Shown here in pieces: positions 1-6,481 of a stretch of 10,007 bases of DNA. A program made the translations under genes and the position numbers. The stretch covers positions 1 through 10,007 of the forward strand of contig CAINVI010000060.1 of assembly GCA_903854075.1 (NCBI GenBank), given 5' to 3'. The notes below the pieces were generated by a model that had not been told where the DNA came from, ran no database searches, and saw only the letters and a program-made list of their open reading frames with translations. The DNA is from Candidatus Pollutiaquabacter sp. GTDB taxonomy: Bacteria; Bacteroidota; Bacteroidia; AKYH767-A; 2013-40CM-41-45. Position 1 is the first letter of the stretch. Every line of letters starts with the position of its first letter.

Positions 1-597
1 ACTTAACCCGAATTCAATGCCATTGACAGTGACACCGTAAGGTGTACGCTCACGGGTATCGGAATCTATCAAGGATCCGTTACGGTAAATGAGGGTGTTC
101 CAGCCAAAATTAAGTTGAAGTCCGATTTTACTTTGAATGAACATATTTACGCCTCCACAAAGTTGAAGGATTGGTCCTGTTTTTTCAAATACGTCCGGTG
201 TGCGTACTTTTTCAAACGTAAAATCTGAAATCCCTGCTTTAAAACCGACGAAAGAGTTGGTCTGGTGAGTGATGACAAAGTGGTAGTTGTAGAGAAGGCT
301 GAAGTTGTTGGCTAACGCATTTACGGAGTCCGTATTGTTGACGTATTTATCTTTACGGTACTGAAGTCCTATACCCATATGTGGTGAAATACCAAACTCA
401 GCAGCAAATGGTAAGGTCCGGTAAATGGCGGCTCCGGTATTTGTGGCAGTCGGTGAGGGATCTGAAATGACGGTTGGCCCGCCGCCAAAACCCACGCCGG
501 CGGTGACTTGAACGATGCCGGGAAAAAAGCTCTGTCCGAAACCACTTGAGCAGGCCAGGAACAGAACAAAACAGACTAAAATAAGGCCCCGTTTCAT
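1..597 (-). CDS. Outer-membrane beta-barrel protein, 3' end outside window
   Basis: An open frame runs from an ATG at 597 down to position 1 with no stop (199 codons), so the C-terminus lies beyond the left edge. Residues 1-22 form a signal peptide: basic MKR, a hydrophobic core, then a GFGQ end typical of Bacteroidota signal peptidase I substrates. Cys16 is not in a good lipobox (FLAC), so I favour a soluble or barrel protein over a lipoprotein. The mature part alternates short amphipathic strands rich in aromatics and Gly with polar turns (for example GIGLQYRKDKY, FSLLYNYHFVI, SFVGFKAGI, IGLQLNFGWNTLIY), the pattern of small porin-like or OmpA-like barrels. The ligand or role cannot be read from this; adhesion, transport or a T9SS accessory barrel are all possible. 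It diverges from gmhA across about 100 bp. The barrel class is fairly secure; the specific function is unknown. Confidence 0.75.
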   Translation of the reverse strand, partial: MKRGLILVCFVLFLACSSGFGQSFFPGIVQVTAGVGFGGGPTVISDPSPTATNTGAAIYRTLPFAAEFGISPHMGIGLQYRKDKYVNNTDSVNALANNFSLLYNYHFVITHQTNSFVGFKAGISDFTFEKVRTPDVFEKTGPILQLCGGVNMFIQSKIGLQLNFGWNTLIYRNGSLIDSDTRERTPYGVTVNGIEFGLS

Positions 598-697
598 TAA
601 TGCGGTACACTAAATGTGATAATTCAACAGCAAGGTAATCAGAACAGATGTAATTTCCATTCCTCTTTTTACCTTGCAGCATCAAATCAAGCAGGCT
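598..697. promoter_or_regulatory. Divergent intergenic region, barrel gene / gmhA
   Basis: These 100 bp separate two genes reading outwards, so they should hold a promoter for each. On the plus strand TAAATGTG (611-618) matches the Bacteroidota -7 consensus TAnnTTTG at all but one position, and on the minus strand TACATCTG (644-651) does too. Neither has a TTTG -33 element at 19-21 bp spacing, so I do not call a specific promoter. No operator-like inverted repeat is evident. Confidence 0.35.
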
Positions 698-1276
698 ATG
701 AATGCACGCGAAATCATACAGGGGAATTTGAAGGAAGCTGCCGGGGTGTTGGAGCAGTTCATGACGGACGATGGAAACATCCGGAAGATAGAAGAAGCAG
801 CAACCATGATGGAACAGGCAATCCGTTCGGGCGGAAAAATTATATCGTGCGGAAATGGTGGCAGTATGTGTGATGCCATGCATTTTGCAGAAGAGTTGTC
901 CGGTCGTTTTCGGGATAATCGTCGCGCGTTGCCGGCCGTATCGATTTCGGATCCTTCACACATTACGTGTGTGGGTAATGATTACGGTTTTGATCATGTG
1001 TTTTCCCGCTATATTGATGCCATTGGAAAAGAAGGTGACGTACTCTTAGCTATAAGTACAAGCGGAAATTCAGCGAATGTAATCCATGCTATTGCTTCGG
1101 CCAGAGCGGCAGGTATGAAAGTGGTAGGATTGACAGGTAAAGACGGTGGAAAGATGGCGGGCATTTGTGATGTGGAGATTCGTGCACCACATTCTTCCTA
1201 TGCGGACCGCGCACAAGAAATTCATATTAAGGTCATTCATTCCCTGATACAGCTGATTGAATCCGCTGCAGGCTGA
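698..1276 (+). CDS. gmhA: Phosphoheptose isomerase (sedoheptulose 7-phosphate isomerase)
   Basis: GmhA converts sedoheptulose 7-phosphate to D-glycero-D-manno-heptose 7-phosphate in the cytoplasm, the entry step to ADP-heptose for LPS inner core. The 192-residue product has the same length as E. coli GmhA and resembles it from end to end with a one-residue offset. Visible landmarks are the SIS-fold sugar-phosphate loop SCGNGGS (50-56), DAMHFAEEL (59-67) with His62 and Glu66 at the places of E. coli metal-binding/catalytic His61 and Glu65, [21 protein letters not shown], and QEIHIKVIH with Gln173 and His181 matching Gln172 and His180. I chose ATG 698 over an in-frame TTG at 674 because it aligns with the E. 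coli start; the upstream Shine-Dalgarno match is weak. No kinase or adenylyltransferase partner (HldE, GmhB) is in the window. comM follows after 72 bp with no terminator between, so co-transcription is possible. Confidence 0.95.
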   Translation: MNAREIIQGNLKEAAGVLEQFMTDDGNIRKIEEAATMMEQAIRSGGKIISCGNGGSMCDAMHFAEELSGRFRDNRRALPAVSISDPSHITCVGNDYGFDHVFSRYIDAIGKEGDVLLAISTSGNSANVIHAIASARAAGMKVVGLTGKDGGKMAGICDVEIRAPHSSYADRAQEIHIKVIHSLIQLIESAAG

Positions 1277-1348
1277 CCGGTTTCCATAATTTTTGTTCTG
1301 TTTTTTTCTGCCGTCTTCGGTGGGGTTGATCATTATTGTCTAAAAAAC

Positions 1349-2887
1349 ATGTTGGTAAAGACGTTTGGCAGTGCTTTCTTCGGTATAAGTGCAACAACGA
1401 TTACGGTCGAAGTGAATCTTGGACAAGGGATTAATTTCATATTGGTGGGTTTGCCCGACAACGCCGTTCGTGAAAGTCAGAAGCGGATTGTTGCGGCCTT
1501 TAAAAATGCCGGTTATAATTATCCCAGGTATGAGATTACCGTGAATATGGCACCTGCGGATATCCGCAAAGAAGGATCTGCCTATGATTTGACAATTGCT
1601 ATTGGAATTCTTGCCGGGTCCGGACAGGTAGTGCCGGATCGACTTTCCGAGTTCATTATCATGGGTGAGGTATCGTTGGACGGTACTGTTCAGCCGATCA
1701 AAGGTGTATTACCTATTGCCATACAGGCAGCAAAAGAGGGATTTAAAGGGTTAATTCTTCCGATGGCGAATGCACGTGAAGCGGCCATTGTTAAAGGATT
1801 GCAGGTGTATGGTGTGGAATCCATAAAAGAGGTCGTGGATTTTCTTAACGGTGAGTTGCCGCTTGCGCCTGTCACCGTAGATATAGAAATGGAATTTGAG
1901 CGCAGTCAACAGAAATCCGACTTTGATTTCATGGATGTAAAAGGCCAGGAAAACATCAAACGGTCCATGGAGGTAGCTGCCGCAGGTGGACATAACCTGA
2001 TTATGATTGGCCCGCCGGGAGCTGGAAAAACCATGGTTGCCCGTCGTCTACCCTCAATTCTCCCTCCGCTTACTTTGGAAGAGGCATTAGAGACAACTAA
2101 AATTCATTCGGTTGCCGGTAAGCTGTCGAAGAATATGGCGTTGATATCCGTTCGACCCTTTCGTAGTCCGCATCATACCATAAGTGATGTTGCGCTAGTT
2201 GGTGGCGGCGTTTTCCCTCAGCCCGGTGAAATCTCCTTAGCGCATCATGGTGTATTGTTTCTTGATGAATTGCCGGAATTCAAACGTACAGTATTGGAGG
2301 TGATGCGTCAGCCATTGGAAGAGCGTAAGGTTAATATTTCACGCGCACGTTTTTCCATTGAATATCCTTCCAGTTTTATGCTGGTAGCATCGATGAATCC
2401 GTGTCCCTGTGGTTATTACAACCATCCCGAAAAAGAATGTGTTTGCGCAGCAGGTACCGTTCAAAAATACCTGAATCGTATTTCCGGCCCGTTGCTCGAC
2501 AGGATTGATATTCATGTGGAGGTTACGCCGGTTCCTTTTCGTGAGCTTTCTCAAGACCGATTATCGGAATCCAGTGCAGTCATCCGGCAACGCGTTATCG
2601 ATGCGCGAGCACTGCAAAGTGCACGTTATGCCGATGAAAATGGCGTGCATTGCAATGCACAGATGTCTTCCAAATTAATTCAACAGTATTGCGCATTGAC
2701 CTCTGACGGAAAGTTGCTGTTAAAAAATGCGATGGAGCGACTGGGCTTATCGGCCAGGGCGTACGATCGAATTTTAAAGGTGTCAAGAACAATTGCAGAT
2801 CTAGCGGCATCACCGGAAATTTTGACCGCACACGTCGCGGAGGCTATTCAGTACAGAAGCCTGGATAGAGAAGGCTGGGCTGGCTGA
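1349..2887 (+). CDS. comM: YifB/ComM family Mg-chelatase-like AAA+ ATPase
   Basis: The 512-residue length is normal for the family. The order is an N-terminal ChlI/Lon-protease-like domain (about 1-170; FGSAFFGISA..., EGSAYDLTIAIGILA), an AAA+ core (about 195-405) with Walker A GPPGAGKT (221-228, Lys227) and Walker B VLFLDE (302-307), and a C-terminal Mg-chelatase-type lid (about 430-508; LGLSARAYDRILKVSRTIADL). The core carries a CxC-x9-CxC cluster (Cys352, 354, 364, 366) just after the ASMNP segment, which may bind metal. In Vibrio cholerae ComM is a hexameric branch-migration helicase that helps integrate transforming DNA; in other bacteria the role is less clear, and the old name Mg chelatase is misleading. 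The ATG at 1349 gives the standard MLVKTFGSA-type N-terminus. A strong terminator follows 9 bp after the TGA. Natural competence cannot be inferred from this gene alone. Confidence 0.95.
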   Translation: MLVKTFGSAFFGISATTITVEVNLGQGINFILVGLPDNAVRESQKRIVAAFKNAGYNYPRYEITVNMAPADIRKEGSAYDLTIAIGILAGSGQVVPDRLSEFIIMGEVSLDGTVQPIKGVLPIAIQAAKEGFKGLILPMANAREAAIVKGLQVYGVESIKEVVDFLNGELPLAPVTVDIEMEFERSQQKSDFDFMDVKGQENIKRSMEVAAAGGHNLIMIGPPGAGKTMVARRLPSILPPLTLEEALETTKIHSVAGKLSKNMALISVRPFRSPHHTISDVALVGGGVFPQPGEISLAHHGVLFLDELPEFKRTVLEVMRQPLEERKVNISRARFSIEYPSSFMLVASMNPCPCGYYNHPEKECVCAAGTVQKYLNRISGPLLDRIDIHVEVTPVPFRELSQDRLSESSAVIRQRVIDARALQSARYADENGVHCNAQMSSKLIQQYCALTSDGKLLLKNAMERLGLSARAYDRILKVSRTIADLAASPEILTAHVAEAIQYRSLDREGWAG

Positions 2888-2896
2888 TGTTAGGAT

Positions 2897-2924
2897 AAAA
2901 AAAGCCCGGCAATTGCCGGGCTTT
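2897..2924. terminator. Bidirectional Rho-independent terminator between convergent genes
   Basis: AAAGCCCGGC (2901-2910) and GCCGGGCTTT (2915-2924) form a 10-bp GC-rich stem around an AATT loop; the whole 24 bp is a perfect palindrome. Seven A residues (2897-2903) become a U7 tract on the minus strand, so it is strongest for the gene ending at 2946. For comM the U tract is only three bases long. It lies between the stops of the two convergent genes. Confidence 0.9.
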
Positions 2925-2945
2925 GATTCACATTATCTTGATGTT

Positions 2946-4334
2946 TTATCGGATTACTTTATTGGTCAATACCTGACGGCCGTTGATTACGGTACGAACC
3001 AAATAGATACCGGAAGAGAGCGAAGAAGCGTCAACCACAAATCGGTGTTCGCCGCCATTAAGTTGGTCTTGGTGTATCGTACGAATCAGTTGTCCGCTGA
3101 TACTCAAGAGTTCAATATTCACATTCTCTGTCTGATTCAGTTGAAGCGTGCCTGTCAGCAGGCCGTCTGTCAAATTCCAGCTACCGCTGGCGGTGTTTTC
3201 CGGATCGTCTATGCCCACAGAACGGTTGACGTATATCTGGAATGTTTCGTCCAGGTAAAAGGTATAACTACCATGCGATTCACCGACACGGAACGAAGTG
3301 ATATAAGGCTGATTGCTGCCCTGGCTAACAGATGGTGTCCATGTCAAATCTCCAATAACCGTTCCTGAATTGATGGTTGTGGTGAAGACCGGCGCATTGG
3401 AGGGTAGCATAAAAGCGCTTCCGTTCACGGTGATTGAAATCAGGTCATTATCGACTGGGTCGGAAGCAGTGACTGTAAGATGTAGCGTGGAGTTTGGATT
3501 TACGCGCAAGATCCGGCCGGAAGTGGGAGCGATATTCGAAGTGAAATTAAACAGTCGCGGAGAGTTGCTTGGTCCGACAACAATTATTTGCATGTCGCGA
3601 CGGATCTCACCAATTTTCACGCCGCCCCGGAATTCATCCACAGCAACTGATACAACAAAATGTCCCATCGCGTTGGGTAAAAAGGAAATTTCACCTGTTA
3701 CAGGATCCAGTGCAAATGGTTGTGCGGTATCACTGGAGGGCAATATGTATTGCGGAATCGCAGTGTACAGGGAGCCGGATGCCTGCTCCAGCGGAGCGTC
3801 CAGTCGCCAAGCAATGGAGTCGCCGTCGATATCAAACGGCAGTGAGTTGTACGTGAAAGGTACGCCCAACTGTGCTATCGGAATTGGAGGGTTTAAGAAT
3901 ACCGGTGTTGAGTTGGCACTGTCCACATGCACCCTCGTGTAAAGTAACATGGAGTTACTTCCTGGGTTTGGGAGATTCAGAATGGCAGCATTGCGGCAAC
4001 AGTTATCCCAATAGATCACATAATCTCCAACTCCCGGGAAACTATAATTAAATTGGTAGGTGTATTCTTCCACACCGTTACCGAAGTTTACAGCTGCAGG
4101 TACCGGAACTGTATCGGTGGTAGGATTAGCTCCGGTGGCTGTGTCCGAAGAAATCATGATGTACTCCGAAGAATACATTGGGATACCGACAGTATCACGA
4201 TAAAGCGTCATCGTGATTTGATAATCGTTGCCGGTTCCTAGCCAGGCAGCCGTGATTTGTCCGCCCATGAGGTGGGAGGAGTAGGCGCTGAATCCCGATA
4301 AAATAAAAAGTAGGGAGTAAATCAGTTTTTTCAT
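2946..4334 (-). CDS. Secreted SH(I/L)MGG-family protein with T9SS type A sorting domain
   Basis: The product has 462 residues, with a signal peptide at 1-19 (MKKLIYSLLFILSGFSAYS). The mature protein starts SHLMGGQIT and continues with YQITMTLYRDTVG (38-50), a module I recognise from the N-termini of large Bacteroidota cell-surface and gliding-associated proteins (usual form HIMGGEITW...LKLYRDCNG). Further family marks are WDNCCRNAAI (109-118), FDIDGDSIAWRL (167-178) and ALDPVTGEI...GHFVVSVAVDEFRGG...IRRDMQIIV (208-252), probably Ig/cadherin-like folds. Residues about 375-462 are a type A T9SS sorting domain (IELLSISGQLIRTI, SSGIYLVRTVINGRQVLTNKVIR). It should cross the inner membrane by Sec and the outer membrane by T9SS. 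An upstream in-frame ATG at 4343 would add MLS; I prefer 4334 because it opens directly into the signal peptide and leaves room for a leader behind the promoter at 4354-4384. The biological role is unknown. Confidence 0.88.
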   Translation of the reverse strand: MKKLIYSLLFILSGFSAYSSHLMGGQITAAWLGTGNDYQITMTLYRDTVGIPMYSSEYIMISSDTATGANPTTDTVPVPAAVNFGNGVEEYTYQFNYSFPGVGDYVIYWDNCCRNAAILNLPNPGSNSMLLYTRVHVDSANSTPVFLNPPIPIAQLGVPFTYNSLPFDIDGDSIAWRLDAPLEQASGSLYTAIPQYILPSSDTAQPFALDPVTGEISFLPNAMGHFVVSVAVDEFRGGVKIGEIRRDMQIIVVGPSNSPRLFNFTSNIAPTSGRILRVNPNSTLHLTVTASDPVDNDLISITVNGSAFMLPSNAPVFTTTINSGTVIGDLTWTPSVSQGSNQPYITSFRVGESHGSYTFYLDETFQIYVNRSVGIDDPENTASGSWNLTDGLLTGTLQLNQTENVNIELLSISGQLIRTIHQDQLNGGEHRFVVDASSLSSGIYLVRTVINGRQVLTNKVIR

Positions 4335-4353
4335 GGATAACATTTTGGTACGA

Positions 4354-4384
4354 CTAATGTATTATTAAAAGTTAATCTGTCAAA
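4354..4384 (-). promoter_or_regulatory. Bacteroidota-type promoter for the SH(I/L)MGG-family gene
   Basis: On the minus strand TTTG (4384-4381) is followed after exactly 19 bp by TACATTAG (4361-4354). The Bacteroidota primary sigma consensus is TTTG, 19-21 bp, then TAnnTTTG; only one of the fixed positions differs. Transcription would start near 4350, giving a leader of roughly 15 nt before the ATG at 4334. The upstream neighbour is insulated by the terminator at 4419-4473, which fits an independent promoter here. Confidence 0.65.
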
Positions 4385-4418
4385 CCATGCCGGATACGTT
4401 GTTTGAAATTTGATTGAG

Positions 4419-4473
4419 AAACCCTAATAAAAAAGGCTGTCCCGTTTTGGAACAGCCTTTTTTATTAGGGTTT
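4419..4473 (-). terminator. Rho-independent terminator, 22-bp perfect stem
   Basis: Positions 4419-4440 pair perfectly with 4452-4473 around an 11-nt loop. The inner core GGCTGT/ACAGCC is the usual GC clamp, followed in minus-strand reading by a T6 run and then ATTAGGGTTT, which pairs with the A-rich arm. It begins 8 bp after the stop of the Asp-box gene (stop codon 4482-4484) and must end that transcript. The A6 run on the other side could make it work in both directions, but no plus-strand gene needs it. Confidence 0.92.
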
Positions 4474-4481
4474 TGAAGAAA

Positions 4482-6275
4482 TTACTGCTTGATGAATTTT
4501 GCAGTAGCAACAACACCGTTGACTTCGGTTTTCACCATGTAAGTACCGGCAGGCAGTACTACATTGAGTTGGGTATTGTTTATGCCTTTGGCAGCAAGCA
4601 AATTTTCGGATGCGAAAACGCTGCGTCCGGTGATATCAAATATCTCCAGTGCCAGTTTGCCACTACGTTCCGCGGTGAAGCGTACATTCATGGTATTCTC
4701 GCTCACCTGTGACACGGTAAGATTCATGGCTGAGCTGCTTACGTTGTTAATGCCTGACGTACCGCACTGAGGATCGCCGGGAGCTAAAACGTTAATCGCG
4801 ATGGATGTTCCGGTATAAGTACAAACTGGATCAAGGATCAAATCCTGAAGGAACTGCGCTGCAGAACCGGTCGCATTTCCGAAAACAACTGGTGTCCAGT
4901 AGTAGATTCCGTATGGTGTTAAGCTGCCAATGAAGGCATTGTCGTTGATGAATGCAACGTTAGAAGTAGCCGGAGCAGGGAATGCAAAGGTGTAGGTCGT
5001 AATCAGGCTTGGATCGTTGAGAGGATCGCTGTTGCCTGTAATGTCAGCGGATGAAATAATCCAGCTCACGCCGGCGTAATCACCAACAGTTGGAGCATAG
5101 ATACCCGTCGCGGTGATGATTGTTGTGTCTGCTTCGCAAAGGAAAGTATCAGTAGCGGTGGTGATACCCGGAGAGATGTTAGCATCGCCACAAGTAACCG
5201 GAGCAATTACTGTGTATTTGTAAATACCACCTTGGGCCTGGCTGATCGTAAAGCCGCCAGTCCACATGTGTGTGCTGTCGTAAACGCCAAGCGCAGTGCG
5301 CTGCGTTCCTGTTTCAATATCTACCCAGGTAGCTCCGCCATCATCGCTGTAAGACGAGCCGGTAAGTCCTGTTGCAGCACCGGTACTCACCAGCTTGGAA
5401 GCTGTACCCGGTACATATTTCATGTCAGAGCCCCAGAGGTTTCCGGTTACGGTAAGGTTGGTCCAGGTTGCACCACTGTCTGCGGTTGTTTTAACCGTAT
5501 TCACACCGGCTGCAGAATAGAGGCGAGCGATACCGCTGGTTTCGCTGTAGAAAGCGACGTCAATAGCGCCATTCGTTGGAACGGTAATACCGGTGGCAGT
5601 TGCTTGCCAGGTAAGACCACGGTCGTGCGAACGGTAAACACGGCCTTTTTGGGTGTCGAACCATACGTTGTCGCCGATAACACTGTAGTGACCAACAATT
5701 CCGTATTCACCAGAAAGTGGAGCGGCGATGTTGGCTTGCGGTACGCGTGTCCAGTTGTCACCACCATCATTCGTAGTGTAGATTTCAAAATAACCACCGA
5801 GTGGGTCACCCATGGCGAAGCCATCCAGGTTGTTCCAGAAGTGAACAACGTTAGGGAAAGATGCTGCAGTAGGATACATAGTTCCAACGCCGCATTGTGT
5901 CCAAGTAGCACCACCATCAACAGTTCTCCAGATTCCGCCGCCGGTAGTAGCGTTGGCATCGTAGAACACCGCGAAAGCAGTGTCTGCGCTTACACCATGA
6001 ATCATTGACCAGTCGTAAGAAGCAGGGACAGGAATAGTGCCTGAGGTCCACGTTGCACCGCCATCGGTAGTGCGGGAGAAATCCTGACGGTTAGCACCGC
6101 CACCGGATCCGTCGTAAGCGCAAATCCATACGATGTTAGAGTCAACCGTGCTGACATAACGTACGCCGGAAGAGACAGGGACAAAGCCGGAATTCTGCTC
6201 AATCCAAACTGCCGTTTGAGCAAATCCGCTTACGCAGATCAGCGCCAGTAATAGAGTAAGTAATTGTTTTTTCAT
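4482..6275 (-). CDS. Secreted Asp-box (BNR-like) beta-propeller protein, T9SS type A tail
   Basis: The 597-residue product begins with a signal peptide (1-20, MKKQLLTLLLALICVSGFAQ). Residues about 25-355 contain six Asp-box motifs of the form (S/T)xDxGxxW, each near the end of a repeat of about 48 residues, as in BNR/sortilin/YCF48-like beta-propellers. Residues about 360-505 form a second module with four Cys (362, 380, 485, 504) and the string YGIYYWTPVVFG, which resembles Ig/PKD-like modules of Bacteroidota secreted proteins. Residues about 515-597 are a type A T9SS sorting domain (LALEIFDITGRSVF, LPAGTYMVKTEVNG, ending KFIKQ). I see no sialidase catalytic constellation (for example an arginine triad with an RIP motif), so an enzyme is not supported; a binding or surface structural role is more likely. 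Export by Sec then T9SS is inferred. A terminator follows 8 bp after the stop. Confidence 0.88.
   Translation of the reverse strand: MKKQLLTLLLALICVSGFAQTAVWIEQNSGFVPVSSGVRYVSTVDSNIVWICAYDGSGGGANRQDFSRTTDGGATWTSGTIPVPASYDWSMIHGVSADTAFAVFYDANATTGGGIWRTVDGGATWTQCGVGTMYPTAASFPNVVHFWNNLDGFAMGDPLGGYFEIYTTNDGGDNWTRVPQANIAAPLSGEYGIVGHYSVIGDNVWFDTQKGRVYRSHDRGLTWQATATGITVPTNGAIDVAFYSETSGIARLYSAAGVNTVKTTADSGATWTNLTVTGNLWGSDMKYVPGTASKLVSTGAATGLTGSSYSDDGGATWVDIETGTQRTALGVYDSTHMWTGGFTISQAQGGIYKYTVIAPVTCGDANISPGITTATDTFLCEADTTIITATGIYAPTVGDYAGVSWIISSADITGNSDPLNDPSLITTYTFAFPAPATSNVAFINDNAFIGSLTPYGIYYWTPVVFGNATGSAAQFLQDLILDPVCTYTGTSIAINVLAPGDPQCGTSGINNVSSSAMNLTVSQVSENTMNVRFTAERSGKLALEIFDITGRSVFASENLLAAKGINNTQLNVVLPAGTYMVKTEVNGVVATAKFIKQ
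5325..6071 (-). repeat. Six regularly spaced Asp-box repeats inside the propeller gene
   Basis: In protein numbering the motifs are TTDGGATW (69-76), TVDGGATW (118-125), TNDGGDNW (168-175), SHDRGLTW (216-223), TADSGATW (264-271) and SDDGGATW (310-317). The steps between them are 49, 50, 48, 48 and 46 residues. This regularity is what one expects of one Asp-box per propeller blade. The copies have diverged outside the motif, so this is an old protein repeat, not a recent DNA tandem array. Confidence 0.9.
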
Positions 6276-6481
6276 GATTTAGATATTGGGTTTTGGTTAT
6301 TGCTTAGAATGCGATAAAATTAAGTAAAAATCGGTGAAATTGGGTGCTACGCTATGTGTTTTAACGTTTGCTGGCGGCTGAATTATCAAGTGGACCTTAA
6401 AAAACTCCAAAAAACACAAATTCATCCAGATGGAATTCTTTGGATAGTAAGGTGTCAGCCGACTTTCTCGAAATTCGCTGA
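6276..6481 (-). promoter_or_regulatory. Intergenic region upstream of the Asp-box gene
   Basis: This 206-bp AT-rich gap lies between the POT stop and the Asp-box gene start. On the minus strand TAATTTTA (6322-6315) matches TAnnTTTG except for the last base, about 40 nt before the ATG at 6275, but no TTTG lies at the right distance upstream, so the promoter call is weak. Just after the POT stop, 6455-6462 and 6475-6481 can pair as a 7-bp stem with one bulged C. It has no adjoining U tract, so it is not a convincing terminator. I see no gene here. Confidence 0.3.

Noticed and set aside
674..697. TTG start extending GmhA by eight residues
   Set aside because: The ATG at 698 matches the length and N-terminus of known GmhA, and the extension adds no family sequence.
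1277..1348. T-rich stretch after gmhA considered as a terminator or a comM promoter
   Set aside because: No hairpin precedes the T runs, and TAATTTTTG has three bases instead of two between TA and TTTG, with no -33 element.
3313..3942. 209-codon plus-strand open frame
   Set aside because: It is antisense to the SH(I/L)MGG-family gene, has no recognisable domain, and the opposite strand is clearly coding.
5232..6008. 258-codon plus-strand open frame
   Set aside because: It is antisense to the Asp-box gene, whose frame has a signal peptide, repeats and a sorting domain. The plus-strand product shows no coherent motif or low-complexity logic and is a shadow of the codon bias on the other strand.
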